Assembly (NCBI RefSeq): GCF_009799925.1 | Contig: NZ_WELK01000003.1 | Span: 124,001-188,000 of the forward strand | Source: Pseudomonas sp. R-28-1W-6 | GTDB lineage: Bacteria > Pseudomonadota > Gammaproteobacteria > Pseudomonadales > Pseudomonadaceae | Reading direction: 5' to 3' | DNA: 64,000 nucleotides | Part shown: positions 49,733 through 59,423 of the stretch, piece after piece | Layout of the letters: every line of letters starts with the position of its first letter | Position numbering within the stretch: the first letter of the stretch is position 1 | Notes under the pieces: generated by a model | What the model was told of the DNA's origin: nothing | The model's database searches: none | What the model saw: the letters and a program-made list of their open reading frames with translations, nothing else | Program-made: the position numbers and the translations under genes

Positions 49733-50168
49733 GCAGGGAACTCCAAATGGGTAAGGCAAGCTATGGGTGCTTAACAGGGATGATGGCTCGTCGAAGAGCC
49801 GCGAACGTCTAATCCGTTTCCCCACTTTGGTTCGCCTACTTCCCAAGGCATGTCGCCGAGGATTGCGCCCGGGCGGGTCGGCAACCTCTCGTCGTCAGTA
49901 CTTGAGCCGGATGGATCGTTTCCAGCATGGACGTTCGGGCGCGAACTTTAGGACCATGGGGCCGTGAGATCAATCAAAAATTGCCGCCGTTTTGCCCCCG
50001 ATTGTCGCCTGACTGATTGACTGTTTCTAATCCTCAACAAAACGTCAGGAATGCTGCACAAAGCCGCGCCGGCCCTATGCGCCAGCCGGACGCCGCGCAA
50101 CCCGCGTTTCCCGTTATAATCGCCGCCTTTTTTGACAGACCGACTATCAGTCGACGGGTTCCCCGAGC
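49733..50168. promoter_or_regulatory. Divergent speC / prfC control region
   Basis: 436 bp without a gene. For prfC a perfect -10 TATAAT lies at 50115-50120 with a poor -35. On the speC side the minus strand has TTGATT followed about 20 bp later by TAAAGT near 49950, so the speC mRNA may have a leader of about 200 bases. That leader contains a short hairpin (GGCTC-TTCGAC-GAGCC, 49786-49801). I see no uORF or riboswitch. Confidence 0.5.
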
Positions 50169-51752
<1,584 letters not shown>

Positions 51753-51797
51753 GCGCTTCTCCGGGCGTTCCGCGCACCATGGCCCACGTACCGGCTT

Positions 51798-51820
51798 GCG
51801 GTGCGCGCGGCGCACCCTAC
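51798..51820. repeat. GTAGGGTGCGCCG-type repeat fragment
   Basis: GCGGTGCGCGCGGCGCACCCTAC: a palindrome (GGTGCG / CGCACC) ending in CCCTAC. It resembles a third class of short dispersed repeats seen in pseudomonads. Only one copy, so the call rests on resemblance. Confidence 0.4.
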
Positions 51821-51838
51821 GGAAAGGTCTGCGCCCCA

Positions 51839-51863
51839 GAAAGCCCCGCATTGCGGGGCTTTC
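51839..51863 (+). terminator. Terminator after prfC
   Basis: Eleven-base arms GAAAGCCCCGC / GCGGGGCTTTC with a short loop, then GCCTTCT, 87 bp past the prfC stop. Confidence 0.8.
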
Positions 51864-51952
51864 GCCTTCTCATGCGCGGCACGCTGATGTGACCAGCCGG
51901 TCACGCAACGGCGTCATCCAGAAACCCTCTCTTTCTGGCCCGCCCCTTCACC

Positions 51953-53182
51953 ATGCATCCACTGCGCAAAACCCTGCACAACGAACTGCACGCCCGGCCG
52001 TCGATCTATTTCCGCGAGCCGTCGCATGTCTACCACCTGGCCTTCGTCGATGCCGAGCAGGCCTGCGTCGAGCTGGTCAGCCAACTTGAACGACTGGCCA
52101 GCGAAGTGCTGCCGGCCAACGAGGTCCAGGGGCTGCTGCGCCTGGATGCCGCCACGCTCAAGTGGGAGCGCCACAGCGAGTTCTTCACCCTCACCCTGGT
52201 GCAGCCCCGCCCCGCCGGGGGCGAGCCCTGGCCACCGCTGCCCGAGCCGCTGGCCGGCCTGATCCAGCCGTTGCGGCCCCTGCTGATCAGCGCGGTACAG
52301 GTGCTGGTGGAAGCCGAGCGCGACTGGGCCGGCAGCGTCAGCGGCTACGGCTTCAAGGACCCCGCCGGCTCCAGCCTGGGCGACGGCGACGCCACCGTCT
52401 GGTCGGACTTTCGCCTCGACGCGCATGGCGTCAACCGCCTGCTGCTGGTCAACCGCCGCCTCAACGCCTACCGCCTGGGGCGCATGATCCGCCGCCTGCT
52501 GGAGATCGAGACCTACCGCATGATGGCCTCGCTGGCCCTGCCGGTGGCGCAGGACGTCAGCCGCCAGCTGAAGGACTATGACCGCGAACTGGCCGCGCTG
52601 TCCGACCGCAACGCCGAGGGCAGCGACAGCGCCAAGGTGCTCTCCGCCGCCATCGCCCAGCTGTCGGCGCGCATCGTCCGTTGCACCGCGCGCACCCGCC
52701 AGCGCTTCGGCGCCACCGAGGCCTACGCGCAGATCGTCGGCGAGCGCATCGCCGAACTGCGCGAAAGCCATGTCGACGACTGCCAGCGCCTCGGCGTGTT
52801 CATCGAACGACGCTTCCGCCCGACCGTGCGCTACTGCGCCGCCACCGACCAGCGCCTGGTGCGCCTCGGGCAGAGCGTGGCCAATCTCGGCGACCTGCTG
52901 CAGGCACGGGTTCAGGTGGAAGTGGAAGAACAGAACTCGGCCATCCTGCGCAGCCTGAACGCCCGCGCCGACACCCAGATCAAGATCCAGAAGGCCGTCG
53001 AAGGGCTCTCGATCATCGCCATCAGCTACTACCTGCTGAGCCTGTTCAAGCTGTCCTACGAGGGCCTGCACGGCCTCGGCCTGGCCATCCCGGCGAAGAC
53101 CGCGATGCTCGCCATGGGCCCGCTGGCGCTGCTGATCCTGCTCGGCATCATGCTGCGCATCCGCCGGGCGCGACAGCACTGA
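51953..53182 (+). CDS. DUF3422 membrane protein
   Basis: 409 residues. DUF3422 family: an N-terminal HPLRKTLHNELHARPSIYF signature in short pieces, a soluble body with coiled-coil-prone segments (about 250-350) and two C-terminal membrane helices (about 345-365 and 385-402) with an RRARQ tail. Function unknown. Monocistronic between prfC and the convergent cyanophycinase. No signal peptide, so the soluble part should face the cytoplasm. Confidence 0.85.
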   Translation: MHPLRKTLHNELHARPSIYFREPSHVYHLAFVDAEQACVELVSQLERLASEVLPANEVQGLLRLDAATLKWERHSEFFTLTLVQPRPAGGEPWPPLPEPLAGLIQPLRPLLISAVQVLVEAERDWAGSVSGYGFKDPAGSSLGDGDATVWSDFRLDAHGVNRLLLVNRRLNAYRLGRMIRRLLEIETYRMMASLALPVAQDVSRQLKDYDRELAALSDRNAEGSDSAKVLSAAIAQLSARIVRCTARTRQRFGATEAYAQIVGERIAELRESHVDDCQRLGVFIERRFRPTVRYCAATDQRLVRLGQSVANLGDLLQARVQVEVEEQNSAILRSLNARADTQIKIQKAVEGLSIIAISYYLLSLFKLSYEGLHGLGLAIPAKTAMLAMGPLALLILLGIMLRIRRARQH

Positions 53183-53215
53183 GGACAGCAGAACCCGGCG
53201 GAGCAGGAGGAAACC

Positions 53216-54484
53216 TCAGTTGAGGCGCATATCCACCAGCAGGCGCAGGTAGGAGGTCAGGCTCTGCCCGCCCACGGTGCCCATATAGCCATGGCTGTCG
53301 AACTGGCTGCTCTTGATCAGGTCGACGCGGTAGCGCGGGTTGGTCTCATAGGTGCGCCCCAGGGTACTGGTGGAGCGGCTGTTGAACAGGTCGGCACTGA
53401 CCTTGACGAACTCGCGCGGCTTGCGGCGACCATCGGCCCCGCTGTTGTTCGGGCTGCTGAAGATGTCGCCGGTGGCGGTCAGCGCCGTGCTGTACTGCTC
53501 GCGGCCACGCAGGCTGGTCTTGGCGCTGGCGATGACGAACTGGCCGGTCTGCGGCCGGTACTTGTCGCCACTGGTCAGGTAGCTGGCCAGCACATCGTAC
53601 AGGGCCCAGGTACTGCCGCTGCCCAGCTCGGCATTGCGCAGGTCGAAGACGAACACGCCGCCGGCGCCGATGACTTGCATCTCGATCTGGCCGAGGCTGG
53701 CATTGTTCTGCACCAGCAGACCGGTGTTCTCGTCCACGCCGAAGGCGAACGGCACGCTGGTGTAGTCGGCCAGGCGCACGATGCGCCCCTGGCGACCGCG
53801 CTCGCTGAAGTGGGTATCCAGCAGGCCATAGGTGAAGAAGCCGAAGCCGCCCTGCGGGTCATACGACAGGTCGTCCCCCGACGGCGTGGTATACGGCCCG
53901 TAGCGCAACGCCTCGTAGCTCTCGCCGCCGGTCACCATCGGCCCGTCGACCATGATCGCGGTGCCGGCGCTGGTGCCGGCCAGGACCGCGCCCGCGGCAT
54001 AGCGCGAGCGGATCGCCGCCAGCGCCGGGGTATCGGCGCGGTTGCTGGTCTGCAGCACCTGGGTCAGGCGCGACTGGTCGCCGCCACCGAAGAAGAAGCC
54101 GGTCATGCCATTGATCTGGCTGACCACCGTCGGGTTGCTGCTGTTGGCGATGTTGTCCAGGTCGATGGGAATCCACTGGGCATCGGCCGCGCCATAGGTG
54201 GTGCGCAACAGGTTGGCGTAGTACTCGCCATTGGCCCGCGAGTTGGCGGCAGCGGCGGTACCGGCATCCGGGTCCTGGCTTTCCGGAATGGAGGCGGCGG
54301 TGATCACGCCGATCCTGGCCTGGCCGGTGCCGCCGGCCAGCTGGATGAAACGCTGATAGATGGCGGCGTTGTCATCCTTGAGGCCGCCGCCGACCAGCAG
54401 CAGAGCACCGGCTGCCTGGCCGAGCCCGGGCAACAGGGCGATGAGTAGAACCGCGTAACGCCATACCTTCTTTCTTATCGTCAT
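53216..54484 (-). CDS. cphE: Exported cyanophycinase (CphE-like, peptidase S51)
   Basis: 422 residues from MTIRKKVWRY, behind a GGAG site; a frame to 54613 lacks a good start. Signal peptide to about residue 24 (LLIALLPGLGQA). Peptidase-S51 catalytic elements: nucleophile S172 in AGTSAGTAIM, Q137 in GGGDQSRL, probable E188 (GGES) and H225 in LLDTHFSERG. Cyanophycinases are exo-peptidases cutting multi-L-arginyl-poly-L-aspartate into beta-Asp-Arg dipeptides. The exported CphE type is known from cyanophycin-degrading pseudomonads (about 420 residues). It lies 82 bp after a periplasmic binding-protein gene. Confidence 0.9.
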   Translation of the reverse strand: MTIRKKVWRYAVLLIALLPGLGQAAGALLLVGGGLKDDNAAIYQRFIQLAGGTGQARIGVITAASIPESQDPDAGTAAAANSRANGEYYANLLRTTYGAADAQWIPIDLDNIANSSNPTVVSQINGMTGFFFGGGDQSRLTQVLQTSNRADTPALAAIRSRYAAGAVLAGTSAGTAIMVDGPMVTGGESYEALRYGPYTTPSGDDLSYDPQGGFGFFTYGLLDTHFSERGRQGRIVRLADYTSVPFAFGVDENTGLLVQNNASLGQIEMQVIGAGGVFVFDLRNAELGSGSTWALYDVLASYLTSGDKYRPQTGQFVIASAKTSLRGREQYSTALTATGDIFSSPNNSGADGRRKPREFVKVSADLFNSRSTSTLGRTYETNPRYRVDLIKSSQFDSHGYMGTVGGQSLTSYLRLLVDMRLN

Positions 54485-54566
54485 CGTGATTTCTCCGAGA
54501 CGTGCAGTTGCCTGCACTGTTGTTGTGGGTTGTCGTAGAACGGAATTGCCTGCCAGGTCTGGCCGC

Positions 54567-55340
54567 TCAATAAACGCTGAACTGCTTGAAGTACTGCTTC
54601 TCGATGCGCGCATACACGCCGTTGTCGAGAATGGTCACCAGCGCCTGGTTCAAGCGGACCTTGAGCGCCTCCTCGCCTTTGCGCAGGGCAATGCCCTGGC
54701 CCTTGCCAAAAAACCTCGGTGCCACCACGGCATTGCCGACCCGCTCGAAGCCAGCGCCCTTGGCTGTATCGATGAAACCGAAGTAGCCGGACACCGCATC
54801 GTCCAGCACCAGGTCGACGCGCCCCTCGTAGAGCGCCTGGTAGGTGGCCGCCGCACTGTCGAAACGCTCGATCGCCACATGCCTGGCAAAGCGCTCGCTC
54901 AGGTAGCGGTCATAGGTGGTGCCGCGCTGCACGCCCAGGCGTTTGCTGCCGATGCGCCGCGGGGTGATGATGACTTCGTTGATGGCGCCTTCGCGGGCGA
55001 AAAAGAACGCCGGCGTCTGCGCATATTTCTGGGTGAAGTCCACCTGCTTGAGGCGTTCCTCGGTGATCGACATGGACGCCAGGATCAGGTCCGTGCGCCG
55101 TTCCTGCAGGGCCGGGATCAGGTCGTCCCAGGCGAACCGCTGCAACTGGCAGGCGGTTTTCATCTGCTCGCACAAGGCGTTGGCGATGTCGACATTGAAG
55201 CCCTTGAGCTGCCCGTTCTGATCGAGCTCCTCGAAGGGCGGAAACTGGCCCTCCATGGCAATTCGCAAGGGCTCCGCCTGGACCGTAAAGGCCAGTAATC
55301 CTGCCATTAACAATCCGTATAACAACCCGTACGCACGCAT
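54567..55340 (-). CDS. Family-3 periplasmic amino-acid/dipeptide binding protein
   Basis: 257 residues from MRAYGLLYG, behind AGGAGG. Signal peptide to about 23. It has the polar-amino-acid binding fold (SBP family 3): AMEGQFPPFEELDQNG, FNVDIANALCEQM, ILASMSITEERLKQVDFTQ and RLGVQRGTTYDRYL, close to Lys/Arg/Orn-binding HisJ/AotJ proteins. In this context the ligand could be arginine or beta-Asp-Arg. No permease or ATPase gene is beside it. It lies between the tandem terminators after oprD and the cphE-like gene. Confidence 0.9.
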   Translation of the reverse strand: MRAYGLLYGLLMAGLLAFTVQAEPLRIAMEGQFPPFEELDQNGQLKGFNVDIANALCEQMKTACQLQRFAWDDLIPALQERRTDLILASMSITEERLKQVDFTQKYAQTPAFFFAREGAINEVIITPRRIGSKRLGVQRGTTYDRYLSERFARHVAIERFDSAAATYQALYEGRVDLVLDDAVSGYFGFIDTAKGAGFERVGNAVVAPRFFGKGQGIALRKGEEALKVRLNQALVTILDNGVYARIEKQYFKQFSVY

Positions 55341-55393
55341 ATCCACGCCTCCTTGTTGCAGGTCGGCCGGTACTGCCAGGTGCCCTCTACCGG

Positions 55394-55420
55394 AAAAAAA
55401 CGGCGCCATACGGGCGCCGT
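55394..55420 (-). terminator. Second terminator between oprD-like gene and binding-protein gene
   Basis: On the minus strand ACGGCGCC-CGTAT-GGCGCCGT is followed by a run of seven T. It ends 54 bp before the binding-protein ATG, so it is very near that gene's ribosome-binding site. Confidence 0.88.
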
Positions 55421-55450
55421 AAGGTCAAAGGAGCAATCGGAGCAGACCTT

Positions 55451-55491
55451 AAGAAAAACGGCTGCAGCCCGTGGCTGCAGGGCCACGGGCT
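55451..55491 (-). terminator. First terminator after the oprD-like gene
   Basis: Ten-base arms AGCCCGTGGC / GCCACGGGCT, 11 bp past the oprD-like stop, followed on the minus strand by CAGCCGTTTTTCTT. It forms a tandem pair with the terminator at 55394-55420. Confidence 0.82.
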
Positions 55492-55501
55492 GGACGACGC
55501 G

Positions 55502-56797
55502 TTACAGAATGCTCAGCGGGTAGTCGACGATGACCCGGAACTCGTGGAGGTCGCCCTCGCCCTGATCGCCGTTGGCGTAGTGGAACGCCTGACGCAGGCG
55601 TACGGAGAGATCCTTGGCCGGGCCTTCCTGGATCACGTACTTGATGTCCAGGTCGGTTTCGCTGTGTTCACCGTCGGCGCCGTAGTAACCGACATAGCCG
55701 CCGTTGACGTCGGCGTCGGTGCCATCGATGTCGCTACCTTCGACATAGGTGACCTTGGTGGTCAGGCCCGGCACGCCCATTTCGCTCCAGTCGTAGGCAT
55801 AACCGATGCGCCAGGACTTCTCGTTCGGCGCGTTGAAGTCGGAGTACTGCATGGAGTTGGCGAGGAAGATCGAGTCGCCGCCGACGTAGTCGAACGGGGT
55901 GTCGCCATCGACGGCCTGATAGGCCAGCAGCAGGCTGTGCGAACCCAGGCCGTAAGTAGCCGCCAGGCTCCAGGTGGTGTTGTCGATATCACCCTGCAGC
56001 GCCTCGCCGGTATCGCTGGTGCGGTACAAGTTGAAGTCGAAGTTCAGGCTCTGGCCTTCGCTGATCGCCAGGTTGTAGTTGAGGTTGCCGTAGTACTGGT
56101 TCCAGGTCTCGTCGAACTGCGAGGCATAGAAGCCGAGATTCAGGTCATCGTTGACGCTGTACCAGCCGCCGGCATAGTCGAGGGTCTTGCCGATCTCGCC
56201 GCTGCCATAGTTGAGGTTCAGCTCGTCGTCGCTGTTGGTCGAGTTGCGGTTGTTGTACGCGGTGAAGTGACCGGCTTCGAAAGCCAGGTTCTCGATCTCG
56301 CCACTGGCGACGTGGAAACCGGTGGCGGTTTCCGGCAGCAGGCGACTGTGGGCGGTGGCGAACACCGGCGCCTCGGTGCGCATGTCACCGTACTTCAGCA
56401 CGGTGTCGGAGACGCGCAGCTTCACCGCACCACCGGCTTCGGAGTAATCGTCCTGGGCGCGGCCGTCATCGCCGATCGGCAGCAGGCCGGTGCCGGTGCG
56501 GCCACGACCGCTGTCCAGCTTCAGGCCCAGGTAGCCATGGGCGTCGACCCCGAAACCTGCAATGCCCTGGGTGAAGCCGGAAGCGAACTCGGCCATCACG
56601 CCGTGCGCCCACTCCTCGCGGTAGCTCTGGCTGTCCGGCTTGTTCTTGAAGTCGCGATTGAAGTAGTAGTTGCGGTTCAGCAGACTCAGCTCGCTGTCTT
56701 CGACAAAGCCCTTGGCATCGGCCTGACCAGCCAGTGCCAGCTGGGTGCTGGCGGCACTGATGGCCAGCGCGAGACAACTCAGTTTTACAAGGTTCAT
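55502..56797 (-). CDS. OprD-family outer-membrane porin
   Basis: 431 residues. Signal peptide (LALAISAASTQLALA), then the OprD start GFVEDSELSLLNRNYYFNRDF and repeated barrel strands with LLAYQAV and WRIGYAYDWSE. It belongs to the Occ/OprD family of substrate-specific 18-stranded porins for basic amino acids, dipeptides or aromatic acids. In this cluster it could admit arginine or beta-Asp-Arg freed outside the cell. The gene is bracketed by terminators on both sides. Confidence 0.92.
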   Translation of the reverse strand: MNLVKLSCLALAISAASTQLALAGQADAKGFVEDSELSLLNRNYYFNRDFKNKPDSQSYREEWAHGVMAEFASGFTQGIAGFGVDAHGYLGLKLDSGRGRTGTGLLPIGDDGRAQDDYSEAGGAVKLRVSDTVLKYGDMRTEAPVFATAHSRLLPETATGFHVASGEIENLAFEAGHFTAYNNRNSTNSDDELNLNYGSGEIGKTLDYAGGWYSVNDDLNLGFYASQFDETWNQYYGNLNYNLAISEGQSLNFDFNLYRTSDTGEALQGDIDNTTWSLAATYGLGSHSLLLAYQAVDGDTPFDYVGGDSIFLANSMQYSDFNAPNEKSWRIGYAYDWSEMGVPGLTTKVTYVEGSDIDGTDADVNGGYVGYYGADGEHSETDLDIKYVIQEGPAKDLSVRLRQAFHYANGDQGEGDLHEFRVIVDYPLSIL

Positions 56798-56814
56798 GAC
56801 TTACTCCGTTTAGT

Positions 56815-56842
56815 GTTATTAGAAAGCCCCTCGCAGGGCTTC
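56815..56842 (-). terminator. Terminator before the oprD-like gene
   Basis: On the minus strand GAAGCCCTGCGAGGGGCTTTC forms a 6-7-bp stem followed by TAATAAC, just after the 107-residue gene's stop and before the oprD-like ATG. Short stem, moderate strength. Confidence 0.6.
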
Positions 56843-56860
56843 AGGTTTTTGCCGACCCGG

Positions 56861-57184
56861 TCAGACAAACAGTTCCGGTGTGAACACCGCTGGCCGTACG
56901 CCCCTGCTGATCACCGCCTCCAGGCACAACGTCGACTCGCCATCCAGCCAGCAGACGAAGTAACCCGCGCTTTTCAGGCGCTTGAGGCGAAACTTCCACT
57001 CGCGCTCCAGCAGCTCGCCGGCACTGGCCAGGCGCTGCTGCAGTTGGATCACCGAGTAGAAGCCGGCTGGCGTCTCGACCCGTTCGAGCACCGTGGCGAC
57101 CGGGCTTTTCAGGGCCTCCACCGCGGGCTCGTGGTCGTGCAGCAGCTTGTCCAGGGCGAACAACTCCAGATTGGTTAATTGCAT
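56861..57184 (-). CDS. Hypothetical 107-residue protein in the cyanophycin cluster
   Basis: Starts MQLTNLELFALDKLLHDHEPAV and ends AVFTPELFV. Predicted helical N-terminus (about 1-65) and a short beta-rich end with GYFVCWLDGESTLCLEAV. No signal peptide or membrane helix, so cytoplasmic. I do not recognise the family. It is supported by a clean intergenic position (63 bp to the oprD-like gene, 87 bp from the SLH cyanophycinase), the same strand and the absence of a better alternative. The frame is open upstream to 57256 but lacks a good start there. Confidence 0.65.
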   Translation of the reverse strand: MQLTNLELFALDKLLHDHEPAVEALKSPVATVLERVETPAGFYSVIQLQQRLASAGELLEREWKFRLKRLKSAGYFVCWLDGESTLCLEAVISRGVRPAVFTPELFV

Positions 57185-57271
57185 GAGCACCTTCTCGACT
57201 GGCTTTTCTCGGGCACAAAGGGCCCCGCTCGCCCTGCCGCAGCAGGGCGAAATCAACGGTGTTTCAGGGGG

Positions 57272-59044
57272 TCAGGACGGCTCGGCGAGACCGAGCAGGC
57301 GCGCCAGGCTGTAGGCCACCTCCTCGCGACTGACCGTGCGCTGGGGCTCGAAGCGGCCCTGCTCGGCACTCAGCCAGCCGGCGCCGACGGTCAGCGCGGC
57401 GGCATCCGCCACGGCCGGATCCAGGCCTTGCACATCCTTCAGTTCGGCACGCTGGACCAGGCTGGTCTTGGCGAAGCCCTCGACCAGCGCCTTGCAGGCC
57501 AGGGCCCAGTCCTGGCGAGTGACCGCGCGCTCGCCGTCGAAGCGGCCATCGGCCTGCAGCCAGCCATTGGAGAGCACCACCTCGATCTGCTCGCGCAGCG
57601 GATGCTCGGCCGGCACGTCGGCCAGCTTGGGCAGCTTGTCCAGCACCGGCTCGGCGGCCAGGGTCATCTGCAGGGCATTGGCCAGCTCGAAACGGGTCAG
57701 TGCGCGCTTGGGTTCGAACCGGTTGTTGGCATCGCTGGTCATCAGGCCGCGGAAGCTCACCGCGCGCACCGCCTCTGGCCAGCGGCTGCTGCCGACATCC
57801 TGCGGCGTGCTGCGCGCCGGGTCGCGCAGGGTTGCATCGACCGGGGTGATGTCCAGGCGCACGCCACTGACCGTGTAGTTGGTCAGGGAATCCTGGAAGC
57901 GGCTGTGGGCGCTGAAACCCTCGGTTTCGCTGAACTCGAAACGGTAACCGTAGTGGTAACCGTTGGCCGGGTTGTAGCGGGTCATCAGGCCGACCTGACG
58001 GGTGGCGGTGTTGTCGGCCAGGCCATAAAGCACGGCACGCGACATGGCCGAGACGGCGGAGAGATCGGTGAGCAGCTGGTTGCCGACCAGGTATTCGTTG
58101 CCGGCGGTGATCGCCGCCTTGCCCTCGGCCGGCTGCACCTTGCCGCTGTTCAGGTCGTAGCGATCACCATGGCCGAGCATGGCCAGGCGCACATTCTGCA
58201 GGCGCGTGCCGTAGACCCCGAAGTCCTTGCTGGCCTGGCTGGCATCCATCACCGTCAGGTAGCCCTCGCCGAGCACTTCCAGCTGGCCATCGGGCTTGAC
58301 CCAGATCGCGGTGTTGGTATCCAGGCCGAAACCCTTGGCCGGCTGCTGGCCGACCAGGTAGCTGGCCATGCGCGCGGCACGCCCGCTGCTGGTTTCCTCA
58401 ATCTGGTCGAAGTGCTGGTCGATGATGCCGGCCTTGAACAGCCCGGCGCCCTTGAGCAGGGCGGTACCGCGCTGGTCGGCCTGCTGCGCGACGCCGAAGT
58501 CGAGGGTATCCATGACCACCCCGTAGGCGGTCGGCATGGTCGCGCCGAGGATGCTCGCACCGGCACTGCTGCCCGCCACCACACCGCCCTTGGCGAACAC
58601 CTGGCGCACCGCCTTGAGGGTCAGCGACTCGCTGCCATCGGGGTTGTACAGGGCGCGGGCGATGCGCGCCTGGTCGCCGCCGACGAACCATACGGCCGTC
58701 GCCTCGGTCAGCGGTTTGACCGCGGCCGGGTCGTTCATGCTGGTCTGGTAGTTCTGCTTGTCGATGCCGACGATGCTGATGTGCTCGGCCGGTACACCCA
58801 GGGCCTGCAGCTCGCCCTGGAAACGCTTGCTCGAACTGAGGCTGCCACTGGCGGTGGGCATGATGGCGATGCGGGCCTGCTCGGCACCACCGGCCAGCTC
58901 GATGAGCTTCTCGTACACCGCCGTGTTGCTGGCGCGCAGCATGCCGCCCACGGCCAGCAGGTTGCCATCGGCCAGGGCCGGCGCGGAAAAACCACAAAGG
59001 ATCAGGGCGGCGACCAGGGCGCCACGTTTCGGCTGCATTGTCAT
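57272..59044 (-). CDS. Exported cyanophycinase with three C-terminal SLH repeats
   Basis: 590 residues. Signal peptide to about 26 (LVAALILCGFSAPALA). The S51 cyanophycinase domain (about 27-410) has nucleophile S160 (AGSSAGAS), Q125 (VGGDQARI) and H211 (IIDQHFDQI). Three S-layer-homology-like repeats follow: about 422-465 (WPEAVRAVSFRGLM), 475-522 (LREQIEVVLSNGWL) and 535-585 (VADAAALTVGAGWL, then TVSREEVAYSLARLL). SLH domains bind cell-wall polymers and could hold the enzyme at the envelope. It differs from the nearby CphE-like protein. A sigma-54-like promoter lies about 205 bp upstream. Confidence 0.88.
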   Translation of the reverse strand: MTMQPKRGALVAALILCGFSAPALADGNLLAVGGMLRASNTAVYEKLIELAGGAEQARIAIMPTASGSLSSSKRFQGELQALGVPAEHISIVGIDKQNYQTSMNDPAAVKPLTEATAVWFVGGDQARIARALYNPDGSESLTLKAVRQVFAKGGVVAGSSAGASILGATMPTAYGVVMDTLDFGVAQQADQRGTALLKGAGLFKAGIIDQHFDQIEETSSGRAARMASYLVGQQPAKGFGLDTNTAIWVKPDGQLEVLGEGYLTVMDASQASKDFGVYGTRLQNVRLAMLGHGDRYDLNSGKVQPAEGKAAITAGNEYLVGNQLLTDLSAVSAMSRAVLYGLADNTATRQVGLMTRYNPANGYHYGYRFEFSETEGFSAHSRFQDSLTNYTVSGVRLDITPVDATLRDPARSTPQDVGSSRWPEAVRAVSFRGLMTSDANNRFEPKRALTRFELANALQMTLAAEPVLDKLPKLADVPAEHPLREQIEVVLSNGWLQADGRFDGERAVTRQDWALACKALVEGFAKTSLVQRAELKDVQGLDPAVADAAALTVGAGWLSAEQGRFEPQRTVSREEVAYSLARLLGLAEPS

Positions 59045-59248
59045 TCTTGTTGCTCTTCTTGTTGTGAATACCACGGGCCCTGACGGCCCAGCCCAGCAGA
59101 CCCAGCGCATCCTCCTGATACCCCGGCACGCCAACCGCGCACCGACCACTCCCTTGCCCCGAAACCTGCTCGGCGGGGCGTGACCGCACTGAATGTTTTT
59201 TTTCAAATAATCATATTTTTGAAATCTTGTATATCAACAAAAAGCAGC

Positions 59249-59265
59249 AAGCAACCCCCGACCCA
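59249..59265 (-). promoter_or_regulatory. Sigma-54-like promoter (-24/-12)
   Basis: On the minus strand TGGGTCGGGGGTTGCTT has GG-N10-GC spacing and the -12 TTGCT element of RpoN promoters (consensus TGGCAC-N5-TTGCW). It points to the SLH-cyanophycinase start about 205 bp away. Fits nitrogen-regulated expression. Confidence 0.55.
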
Positions 59266-59375
59266 GGTCATTTAACCGACCAATCGATCAGGAAATTACT
59301 AATAAAAACACTATTAAACAGCCACTTAATGGAAATTCGTCGGACCACTCAAACAATTCACGGACGAATCCTGAT

Positions 59376-59423
59376 TGACACGTTTTTTTCTTATAAGTAC
59401 CGTTAACGAACAAAAACGTGTCA
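59376..59423. promoter_or_regulatory. Large inverted repeat, likely operator
   Basis: Perfect 12-bp arms TGACACGTTTTT and AAAAACGTGTCA separated by 24 bp of AT-rich DNA, about 170 bp before the AotJ-like gene. Size and place suit a regulator operator (RpiR or ArgR); a terminator is unlikely. Confidence 0.55.

Noticed and set aside
49733..49846. 38-residue N-terminal extension of SpeC
   Set aside because: The frame is open, but the extension is Arg/Ser-rich without family support, and 49732 gives the standard 387-residue enzyme.
57700..57720. GGTTCGAA-like tRNA T-loop motif
   Set aside because: It lies inside the SLH cyanophycinase coding sequence with no acceptor or anticodon stem around it.
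59370..59400. TTGACA with TATAAG as a sigma-70 promoter for the AotJ-like gene
   Set aside because: The spacer is only 11 bp. The TTGACA is part of the left arm of the inverted repeat.
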